A stretch of 19,718 nucleotides of DNA from Pelobacter sp. UBA5610. Lineage in GTDB: Bacteria; Desulfobacterota; Desulfuromonadia; Desulfuromonadales; Syntrophotaleaceae. Positions within the stretch are counted from its first letter, which is position 1; every line of letters begins with the position of its first letter. Positions 7,845 to 13,927 of the stretch are shown here, one piece after another. The stretch is from NCBI GenBank assembly GCA_002424645.1, contig DIKU01000116.1:76680-96397 (forward strand), written 5' to 3'. A program made the position numbers and the translations under genes. Under the pieces are notes generated by a model. It worked only from the letters and a program-made list of their open reading frames with translations. It was not told the origin of the DNA and did no database searches.

Positions 7845-8848
7845 AACTGGCGGAATTGGGAGAGTTCGGATTCATCGAACGGATTCGCGCCGCTGCCGCA
7901 TCCGGTGAAGGGGTTTGCCACGGCATCGGGGATGACTGTGCGGTCCTCGAACTGCCTGCGGGACACCGTCTGCTGACCACCAAGGATCTGCTCATCGAAG
8001 GGGTTCATTTTCAGCGTAACTGGACCGACAGCCGGCGTTTGGGGCGCAAAAGTGTGTCGGTCAATGTCAGCGATATCGCGGCCATGGGCGGCCGGCCGCG
8101 CCACCTGTACCTTGGGTTGGGCGTTCCGGCGGACTTTGACGTCGAGGAACTGCAGCTTTTCATGGACGGCTTTCTCGAAGCGGTCACCGAGTATGGCGCC
8201 TGTCTGGTGGGCGGTGACACCTGCCGTTCCCCGGGCCCGCTGTTGATCAGCGTGACCGCGGAAGGTGCTGTGCCGGCGGGCCGGGAACTGCTGCGTGGCG
8301 GAGCCCGGGTGGGGCAGGGGATTTATGTATCCGGTACCCTGGGTGACAGTGCTTTAGCTTTGCAGCTGCTCACCTCTGGCGTAGCTGTCGACCCCTATCT
8401 GGAGGGCCGACATCACGACCCCACTGCGCGGGTGGCGCTGGGAGGGGCTCTGGCCAGGGATGGCTTGGCCACGGCCATGATCGATATTTCCGATGGCGTG
8501 ACCGCCGATCTGGGGCACATACTCAAAGCATCCGGTGTCGGAGCTCTCTTGGAAGAAGCCCAGTTACCCCTGTCCGAGCCCTTTAAGATGGCCTTGCACA
8601 ACGACCCGCACCTGATGCAGCTTGTTTTAAGTGGCGGCGAAGACTACGAATTGCTGTTTACCGCACCGCTGGATAGCGAGGGTGCGTTGCGGAGTCTTTC
8701 GGAGAAGTTAAGGCTTCCTCTCAAACGCATCGGTATGATTACCCCTTCCGATGAGGGGCTGCGTCTGCGCAATGCCGCCGGTGAAGTCCTTCACATTGAC
8801 AGCCGGGGATTTAATCATTTTCAAGGTGTTACGGCTCCGGGACGGTAA
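7841..8848 (+). CDS. thiL: thiamine-monophosphate kinase
   Basis: Phosphorylates thiamine monophosphate with ATP to give thiamine diphosphate, the last step of cofactor synthesis; cytoplasmic dimer of the PurM/AIR synthetase-like fold. The 335-residue protein has the family signatures: GEFGFIERI at the N-terminus, GIGDDCAV (28-35, metal and nucleotide binding), TTKDLLIEGVHF, GRKSVSVNVSDIAAMGG, GGDTCRSPGPLLISVTAEG, MIDISDGVTADLGHI and LSGGEDYELLFTAP near the C-terminus. Length is close to the 325 of E. coli. The ATG overlaps the lon stop (ATGA), with AGGAGG at 7831-7836 inside lon, so translation is coupled to lon. No other thiamine genes are nearby, and the link to lon looks like operon sharing rather than a pathway. 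The gene ends in a stem-loop around its stop codon. Confidence 0.97.
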   Translation: MKLAELGEFGFIERIRAAAASGEGVCHGIGDDCAVLELPAGHRLLTTKDLLIEGVHFQRNWTDSRRLGRKSVSVNVSDIAAMGGRPRHLYLGLGVPADFDVEELQLFMDGFLEAVTEYGACLVGGDTCRSPGPLLISVTAEGAVPAGRELLRGGARVGQGIYVSGTLGDSALALQLLTSGVAVDPYLEGRHHDPTARVALGGALARDGLATAMIDISDGVTADLGHILKASGVGALLEEAQLPLSEPFKMALHNDPHLMQLVLSGGEDYELLFTAPLDSEGALRSLSEKLRLPLKRIGMITPSDEGLRLRNAAGEVLHIDSRGFNHFQGVTAPGR

Positions 8849-8858
8849 AATGAGCCGT
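8831..8858 (+). other. stem-loop across the thiL stop codon
   Basis: ACGGCTC (8831-8837) and GAGCCGT (8852-8858) are perfect complements with a 14-base loop containing the TAA stop (8846-8848). No U-tract follows. It may help end the lon-thiL transcript or protect its 3' end; a 7-bp stem is too short to be sure. Confidence 0.35.
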
Positions 8859-8860
8859 CG

Positions 8861-8873
8861 TGGCAAATTGCCA
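8861..8873. promoter_or_regulatory. palindrome upstream of the chemosensory operon, possible activator site
   Basis: TGGCAAATTGCCA is a perfect palindrome with 6-base arms around one base. Its centre lies about 90 bases before the start point predicted from the sigma-54 promoter, a distance usual for enhancer-binding proteins. TTGCCATA from its right arm (8868-8875) recurs at 8947-8954, close to the predicted start point. The activator role is inference. Confidence 0.4.
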
Positions 8874-8929
8874 TAAACCAGGAGCGATTTGCTGCGTCTA
8901 TTAAGCAGGGACCCGTTGACAGCCAGCAG

Positions 8930-8945
8930 TGGAATGACTTTTGCT
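8930..8945 (+). promoter_or_regulatory. sigma-54 (-24/-12) promoter for mcp-cheW-cheA-lolA
   Basis: TGGAATGACTTTTGCT fits the RpoN consensus TGGCACG-N4-TTGCW. GG is at 8931-8932 and GC at 8943-8944 with the obligatory 10 bases between, all of TTGC is present, and only two of the less strict positions differ. The start point would be near 8956, leaving a leader of about 70 bases before the receptor gene ATG. Transcription would need an enhancer-binding ATPase encoded elsewhere. Confidence 0.6.
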
Positions 8946-9027
8946 GTTGCCATAGGTAAACCTGAATTTGTCGGCGTGCCGCCGGGTTGATAACCCTTTG
9001 CATGCCCGCCCTTCAAAGGAGCTGTCG

Positions 9028-10305
9028 ATGAGAGTAGAAATCACCTACAAGTTCGTGATGGGGTTCATCATAGTGGTCGCTTCCATCGTGGCACTGGATT
9101 ACCTGGTTCCCGCTGTCGCATTGGTGCCTCATTATATGGAACAGGCCCTGTCGACAGCGTGCGCTCTGCTGGTCGGATTGCTGCTGGGCTGGATTTTTTC
9201 CAAGGCCTTCACCGCCAATATCCTGGTGCTAAAAAGCGCCGCGGAGCGCATCAGCGATGGCGATTTGTCCCAGACCGTGTATCTGCCTAATAATCTGCTC
9301 CCCGACGAAACGGCTGAACTGGCCGATTCTCTCAACCGGGTGACGAGCAATTTGCGGGAGCTGGTCGGCTACATACGGACATCTTCCTCCAAGGTTGCCG
9401 AGGAGGCTCAGGGGCTATCAACCATGTCTCAGGAAGTCACGGCCTCGGCTCACGAGGTGACCGGTGCGGTGGAGATGATCAGTCGCGGTGCCGAGACCCA
9501 GGCCGCCATGGTGGAAAAGGCCTCCGAGCATTTCCGGCAGATGACCCAGTCGGTCGAGCAGGTTGCCGATGCGGCTCGAGCCGCCGCAGGGGCGGCAGAT
9601 GAAACCGTGCATACGGCGGAACGCGGCGGGCAGGTGGTGACTTTGGCCATGACCAAACTTGGCCAAGTTCTGGATGGGGTGGAGCAACATGGTCAGCAGA
9701 TGCTGTCTTTCAGTGCCCGTGTGCAGAAAATTGGAAAAGTGGCTGATTTTATAACGAATATCTCGCAAAAAACCAATCTGCTGGCGCTCAATGCTTCCAT
9801 CGAGGCGGCTCGAGCGGGTGAACACGGTCGGGGGTTTACCGTGGTGGCCGAAGAAATCTGCAAGCTGGCCGATTCGTCGGAACGGGCCGTAGCGGAAATC
9901 ACTGAAATGATCGCTGCCTTGCAGGAGGAAAGTGCCACGGTGCAGGAGATCTTGAAGGAAAACGTGCTGGGGATGAGTTCCGGACGTTCTGCGGTGCTTC
10001 GCACCGGCAAAACCTTCGAAGACATCGTCTCCACCGCAAAGGTCGCTGGCGAGCGGGCCGAGGCTATCAGCAGTCTTTCCCGCCAACAGGTCGAAGCGGT
10101 TGGTAAGGTGGCCGATACCGTCGAGGAGATCGCCCGGGTTGTTTCTGAAAATGCCGCAGCCAGCGAAGAATCTTCGGCGGCCAGCGAACAACAATCTGCC
10201 GCCATGGAACGCATGGCTCTTTCCGCCCAGGATCTTTACGCCCTGGCCGAAGAACTGCAGGAGCGGGTCAGTCGTTTTCAACTGGGAATGAAGCGGAACA
10301 GTTGA
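9028..10305 (+). CDS. methyl-accepting chemotaxis protein without a periplasmic sensor domain
   Basis: A 425-residue chemoreceptor that should control the CheA kinase encoded two genes on. Two membrane segments (about 9-27 and 40-58) are separated by only about a dozen residues, so there is no extracytoplasmic ligand domain. A HAMP domain follows (about 58-110, including DETAELADSLN). A long coiled coil then leads to the conserved hairpin tip around residues 243-275, with KTNLLALNASIEAARAGE and HGRGFTVVAEEICKLADSS, and the returning helix is rich in Ala, Glu and Ser. No C-terminal NWETF-type CheR tether is present. I chose the ATG at 9028 with AAGGAG 6 bases ahead; an in-frame TTG at 8968 would add 20 unrelated residues. 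The stop overlaps the cheW start. Signals may be sensed in the membrane, through HAMP, or via a partner. Confidence 0.93.
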   Translation: MRVEITYKFVMGFIIVVASIVALDYLVPAVALVPHYMEQALSTACALLVGLLLGWIFSKAFTANILVLKSAAERISDGDLSQTVYLPNNLLPDETAELADSLNRVTSNLRELVGYIRTSSSKVAEEAQGLSTMSQEVTASAHEVTGAVEMISRGAETQAAMVEKASEHFRQMTQSVEQVADAARAAAGAADETVHTAERGGQVVTLAMTKLGQVLDGVEQHGQQMLSFSARVQKIGKVADFITNISQKTNLLALNASIEAARAGEHGRGFTVVAEEICKLADSSERAVAEITEMIAALQEESATVQEILKENVLGMSSGRSAVLRTGKTFEDIVSTAKVAGERAEAISSLSRQQVEAVGKVADTVEEIARVVSENAAASEESSAASEQQSAAMERMALSAQDLYALAEELQERVSRFQLGMKRNS

Positions 10306-10751
10306 TGGGGCGGACTCTGCTTATGGGATCGGGCCGTGCGTTGTTCGGCCTGAATGTAAAAGAGGTGCGCGAAGTACTCAAGGCACCGCCATTGCATTAT
10401 GTGCCCCTCGCGCCTGCGATGCTGTTGGGGGCGATTAACGTCCATGATGCGGTGGTGCCGGTGTTCGATTTTTTGCAGTTGCGAGGCCTGCAAGGCGAGG
10501 TAGGCGAGCATATCGTGGTCTTGCAGGGGGCTTGCATGGCTTTGGCGGTCAATGCCGTGCATGGCTTGTGCAGTCGAACCATCGTCCTGCCGGGCGGGAT
10601 TGCGTATCCCTGGATGCGCGAGGTTTTTATAAGCGCACGCGGATTGGCCGGGTTGATCGATCCGGTGGGCTTGCAGCAGACCCTTGAACAGAAATTGTCG
10701 TCGACCAGGAACCCGCCCACGGAGGGGTTGCCGGATTGGATCGGTCGGTGA
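10305..10751 (+). CDS. cheW: CheW-like coupling protein
   Basis: A 148-residue single-domain SH3-like adaptor that bridges receptor tips and the P5 domain of CheA in chemosensory arrays. Family features are GRALFGLNVKEVREVLKAP, the middle segment LLGAINVHDAVVPVFDFLQL, and the C-terminal ISARGLAGLIDP. The usual Asn-x-Arg-Gly of the middle segment (iNlRGxvvPv) reads NVHD here, an unusual change at a surface used for array contacts. ATG at 10305 overlaps the receptor stop (TGATG); a TTG one codon earlier is also possible. The gene overlaps cheA by about 16 bases. It is divergent but recognisable; a stand-alone CheW fits better than CheV because there is no receiver domain. Confidence 0.85.
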   Translation: MGRTLLMGSGRALFGLNVKEVREVLKAPPLHYVPLAPAMLLGAINVHDAVVPVFDFLQLRGLQGEVGEHIVVLQGACMALAVNAVHGLCSRTIVLPGGIAYPWMREVFISARGLAGLIDPVGLQQTLEQKLSSTRNPPTEGLPDWIGR

Positions 10752-12532
10752 GTCAGCCGGAATACTTTCATATCTTTCTGGCGGAAACGCAGGAGCATCT
10801 GCTTACTATGCAGCGTTGGCTTTCGGTGATGTCCGATCATCCGGAGGACCGGGAAGCGCTGCTTTGTTTGTTTCGGTCGTTGCATTCCATCAAGGGGATG
10901 GCGGCCAGCATGGGCTACAAGGGCCTGGCGAAAGAGGCCCATGACATGGAAGACGGCCTGGATCGACTGCGGCGTAGCGGCACGTTGTCCGTTGAGGCTG
11001 TCGAACACTTATACCATGGATGGGAACGGCTTGAGGAGCGGCTTGCCGATATATCCGCAGGGTTTCCGGAATCCCGGCAGGAGGCGGGTGCTGATGACCC
11101 GCAAGACCGTCTTCACACTCTGCGGATCAGCATGCCCGGGGGGACCGTTGCCCTTTGGATTTTGCTGGTAAACGAGTTAATGCGGCTTGGTACTTTGCAA
11201 AGCTGCCGACCCGAACCCGAAAAGATTGCCGAAGGCGCTTTGCCGGCAGTGATGGACGTTGACTTGCTCTGTCGCTTCGGTATCGACGATATTGAGCAGC
11301 GATGTAAAAAAATCTGCGATTGCGTCGTCGTGGAGTCGACCATGCGGGCCGATTCCGAACCGGTGCTGGCCATACAGCATGGTGTCGGCCAGGCGACGGT
11401 GAGGGTCTCTACCAACCTGTTGGATCGGTTTGTGGGGTTGTCCGGCGAGTTGCTAACGGTTCGCCATCGGTTGCGGGCGTCGTTAAAGCAAGGACTCCAG
11501 GAGGAAATCGAGGGCAGCTGCTTGCAGCTTGATCGGCTCTTGGCCGATCTGCGTCAACAAGTGCTGGATGCCCGCATGGTACCGCTGGAGGCGGTCACCG
11601 CGCCGTTGCCGCGGCTGGTCAGGGATCTGTGTCGCAGCACGGGGAAGGCCATCCGCTTAAATCTGGTCGGTAACGAAGTACGGCTTGACCGGGCTATATT
11701 GGAGGCCATGTCCGAACCACTGGTGCACATGGTGCGCAATGCCGTCGATCATGGTATTGACGAACGCGGAACCATTACCATTGCCGCGCGTCGGGATAGG
11801 GATAGGGTGACTCTCGATGTCATTGATGACGGCCGGGGACTCGATCCACAGTGGCTGGTCGAACGGGCCAGGCAGGATGGTTTTCTGGAGGCCGGACAAG
11901 ATGCCTACTTGAGTGGTGCCGAGCTGCTGCAACTTATCTGTCGCCCGGGTTTTACCACTGCCCCGCGCATTACGGAGACATCGGGTCGCGGTATCGGCAT
12001 GGAGGTGGTCCGTCATACCGTCGACAAGCTGGGTGGAACACTGCAAATTCTCCCCGGTCAGGGACAGGGGGTCTGCTTCCGGTTTATTCTGCCATTGACG
12101 GTATCCATTATGCCGGTACTGTTGGTGGAGGCCGGCGGTCAAACGGTGGCCTTGCCCCTCATGTGGATCGAGCAAACCCTGGATGTGCCCCGGCAGCAGT
12201 TGCGCAGTTTTGATGACAGTCATACCGTTGATCTGGGAAACCGGGAATTGCCCGTGGTTTTTTTATCCCGACACTTGGGCCAATCCGCTTCCACCGGCAA
12301 TGGGTCCTCGACCATTATTTGCGAGCTGCGTGGCGGCCATGCCGGGCTGGTGGTCGATGCCGTAACCGGCCAAAAAGAAGTGTTTGTCAAACCCCTGGAC
12401 TTTCCACTGAATCGTATTCAGGGGTTGAGTGGTGCTACAATTTTGGGTGATGGGCGGGTGGTTTTCCTGATCGATCCCTGTTCCTTGCTACCGAGCCCTC
12501 TGCTGATCCCTTCCAAAGGAGATAACTTATGA
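10736..12532 (+). CDS. cheA: chemotaxis histidine kinase CheA
   Basis: A 598-residue cytoplasmic kinase that autophosphorylates and passes phosphate to response regulators. Domains in order: HPt (P1, about 1-100) with phospho-acceptor H50 in LFRSLHSIKGMA; a CheY-binding P2-like region (about 118-205, LHTLRISMPGGTVALWILL); dimerisation P3 from about 220 (STNLLDRFVGLSGELL); the ATPase P4 with N box HMVRNAVDHGI (331-341), G1 DDGRGLD (364-370) and G2 SGRGIGMEVV (from 416); and a CheW-like P5 to the end. Between the N box and G1 a loop found in E. coli CheA is about a dozen residues shorter. TTG at 10736 has GGAGGGG 8 bases ahead; GTG at 10748, overlapping the cheW stop, is the alternative. No cheY, cheR or cheB follows. 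Confidence 0.94.
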   Translation: MDRSVSQPEYFHIFLAETQEHLLTMQRWLSVMSDHPEDREALLCLFRSLHSIKGMAASMGYKGLAKEAHDMEDGLDRLRRSGTLSVEAVEHLYHGWERLEERLADISAGFPESRQEAGADDPQDRLHTLRISMPGGTVALWILLVNELMRLGTLQSCRPEPEKIAEGALPAVMDVDLLCRFGIDDIEQRCKKICDCVVVESTMRADSEPVLAIQHGVGQATVRVSTNLLDRFVGLSGELLTVRHRLRASLKQGLQEEIEGSCLQLDRLLADLRQQVLDARMVPLEAVTAPLPRLVRDLCRSTGKAIRLNLVGNEVRLDRAILEAMSEPLVHMVRNAVDHGIDERGTITIAARRDRDRVTLDVIDDGRGLDPQWLVERARQDGFLEAGQDAYLSGAELLQLICRPGFTTAPRITETSGRGIGMEVVRHTVDKLGGTLQILPGQGQGVCFRFILPLTVSIMPVLLVEAGGQTVALPLMWIEQTLDVPRQQLRSFDDSHTVDLGNRELPVVFLSRHLGQSASTGNGSSTIICELRGGHAGLVVDAVTGQKEVFVKPLDFPLNRIQGLSGATILGDGRVVFLIDPCSLLPSPLLIPSKGDNL

Positions 12533-13275
12533 GAAAAATATTACTGCTGTCGGGCATCGGTATGATGCTGCTGACAGGACTGATGTCCCCTTGCGCTTAT
12601 GCCGGTTCCGTCAGCCTGGATACGGTGGTTTCGGCATTGCAAAAACCCTTTAAGACCGAAACAAAGCAGAACCGTATCCGGGATTTTCATGCCAAGTTTT
12701 CCCAGGAGGCTTACCTGAGTTCGCTGGACCAGGTACAGACTGCCAGTGGTCGGGTAACGGTGCGGTTTGCCGACAGCAAAGCTCGCCCCGCCCGGTTCCG
12801 TTGGGAATATCTGCGGCCTGATCCTCAGTTGATCGTATCCGATGGCAAGACGGTGTGGGTTTATATGCCGGAAAATCGCCAGGTAATCGAATCACCCCTG
12901 CCGGCAAACGGACAGGCCGGTACCGACAATCCCCTGGCTTTTCTGACCGATCTTGGCAATCTCAGTCGCCAGTTCAGCATCACCTGGGGGGAACCTCGCC
13001 AGAGTCCCGAAGGGCATTACCGCCTGGTCTTGCGTCCGCGGAAGCCCTCGGCGTTTCTCGAACAACTATTGCTTGAGGTTGATCAGGCGGTCGTGGCAGG
13101 CAAACCGGTGTATCCGCTACGCGCGGCCACACTATTTGGTGCTTCCGATAATCGTACCGTCGTGCGGTTCAGCGAACCGCGCCTTAATCAGGGGCCAAGT
13201 GAAGACCTCTTCCGGTTCAAGCCGCCCGCAGGCACGGAAGTGTTGCACCCCGAACAGGATGCTTTCGGGCAATAA
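12529..13275 (+). CDS. lolA: LolA-family outer-membrane lipoprotein carrier
   Basis: Periplasmic chaperone that takes lipoproteins from the LolCDE transporter to the outer membrane. The 248-residue precursor starts with a signal peptide (MRKILLLSG, hydrophobic core, AYA/G) probably cut after A25; a cysteine at 22 is not in a lipobox because proline precedes it. The fold signatures are FHAKFSQEAY, ASGRVTVRF, RFRWEYLRPDPQLIVSDG, TVWVYMPENRQV, PLAFLTDL and LLLEVD. It is somewhat longer than E. coli LolA (203), mainly at the C-terminus. The ATG overlaps the cheA stop by 4 bases, with AAAGGAG at 12515-12521, so it should be co-translated with cheA. This is odd company; lolA in E. coli follows ftsK. 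Other LolA-like proteins exist, so the exact role is less sure than the family. Confidence 0.9.
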   Translation: MRKILLLSGIGMMLLTGLMSPCAYAGSVSLDTVVSALQKPFKTETKQNRIRDFHAKFSQEAYLSSLDQVQTASGRVTVRFADSKARPARFRWEYLRPDPQLIVSDGKTVWVYMPENRQVIESPLPANGQAGTDNPLAFLTDLGNLSRQFSITWGEPRQSPEGHYRLVLRPRKPSAFLEQLLLEVDQAVVAGKPVYPLRAATLFGASDNRTVVRFSEPRLNQGPSEDLFRFKPPAGTEVLHPEQDAFGQ

Positions 13276-13333
13276 GTTTTAAACTTCGCTCCGGTCCGGA
13301 CGGTCCGATAGCCTGTCAGGGTGCAGAAATCCT

Positions 13334-13362
13334 TTCCCTGCTCTCGTACCCTGTGGTATAAG
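13334..13362 (+). promoter_or_regulatory. possible extended -10 promoter for yajQ-rimO and downstream genes
   Basis: TGGTATAAG (13354-13362) is a good extended -10 element; TTCCCT at 13334-13339 is a poor -35 at 17-base spacing, which extended -10 promoters tolerate. It lies in the 128-base gap before yajQ. The gap also holds two copies of CGGTCCG (13292-13298 and 13301-13307). Transcription may also run through from lolA. Confidence 0.4.
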
Positions 13363-13403
13363 CCATTGAACCATCAAGAATTTTCAGTAAGAAAGGGTGC
13401 TTT

Positions 13404-13889
13404 ATGCCTAGTTTTGATATTGTTTCCAAAGTCGATATGCAAGAGATTGACAACGCCGTCAATCAAGCCCTGAAAGAGATCATGCAGCGGTACGATTTCA
13501 AAGGGACCCACAATGAGATCAACCTGGAGAACGAAGCCATCGTGTTGCTCGGCGCGGACGATTATAAGTTGGATGCCGTTATCGATGTTCTCAGAGGGAA
13601 ACTCGCCAAACGCAATCTTTCCCCCAAGTGTCTCGATTTCGGCAAAAAGGAACCCGCCTCCGGTGGGGCGGTGCGCCAGCGCGTAGCCATCGTGCAGGGC
13701 ATTTCCAAGGAAAAAGGCAAAGAAATCATCAAAGTCATCAAAGACAGCAAACTCAAGGTCCAGGCGCAGATCATGGATGATCAGGTAAGGGTGTCGGGCA
13801 AAAAAATCGATGACTTGCAGGATGTCATCCAGCTCCTCAGGGGGCAGGACCTGGGTATCGAACTGCAGTTTGTCAACATGCGGTCCTGA
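13404..13889 (+). CDS. yajQ: YajQ family nucleotide-binding protein
   Basis: A 161-residue cytoplasmic protein with two ferredoxin-like domains, nearly the length of E. coli YajQ (163). Diagnostic segments are PSFDIVSKVDMQEIDNAV at the N-terminus, RYDFKGTHNEI, LGADDYKLDAVIDVLRGKL, the GGAVRQRV linker, KEIIKVIKDSKLKVQAQI and DQVRVSGKKIDDLQ. Members bind nucleotides; a Xanthomonas homologue binds cyclic di-GMP, and a role in RNA or ribosome biology has been suggested. The precise role here is unknown. ATG at 13404 has AAAGGG about 6 bases ahead. It is followed after 38 bases by rimO. Confidence 0.97.
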   Translation: MPSFDIVSKVDMQEIDNAVNQALKEIMQRYDFKGTHNEINLENEAIVLLGADDYKLDAVIDVLRGKLAKRNLSPKCLDFGKKEPASGGAVRQRVAIVQGISKEKGKEIIKVIKDSKLKVQAQIMDDQVRVSGKKIDDLQDVIQLLRGQDLGIELQFVNMRS

Positions 13890-13927
13890 AAAGGGTCCTG
13901 AAACAGAGTGTGAAGGAATTGAACAAC

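Noticed and set aside
8916..8944. Perfect TTGACA (8916-8921) as a sigma-70 -35 box for the receptor gene
   Set aside because: At 16 to 18 bases downstream there is no credible -10 (CTTTTG, TTTTGC or TTTGCT), while a far better -24/-12 element covers the same place.
8849..9027. A cyclic di-GMP (GEMM) riboswitch before the chemoreceptor gene
   Set aside because: Such riboswitches often precede receptor genes in these bacteria, but I could not find the conserved GCAAAGCC and tetraloop-receptor segments in this gap.
9418..10281. Minus-strand open frame of about 287 codons over the receptor gene
   Set aside because: Rich in His, Gly and Arg as expected of the reverse of Ala/Glu-rich coiled-coil codons; no start signals.
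12529..12610. LolA as a lipoprotein because of a cysteine at residue 22
   Set aside because: The residues before it (L-M-S-P) do not form a lipobox, and a clean AYA signal peptidase I site follows.
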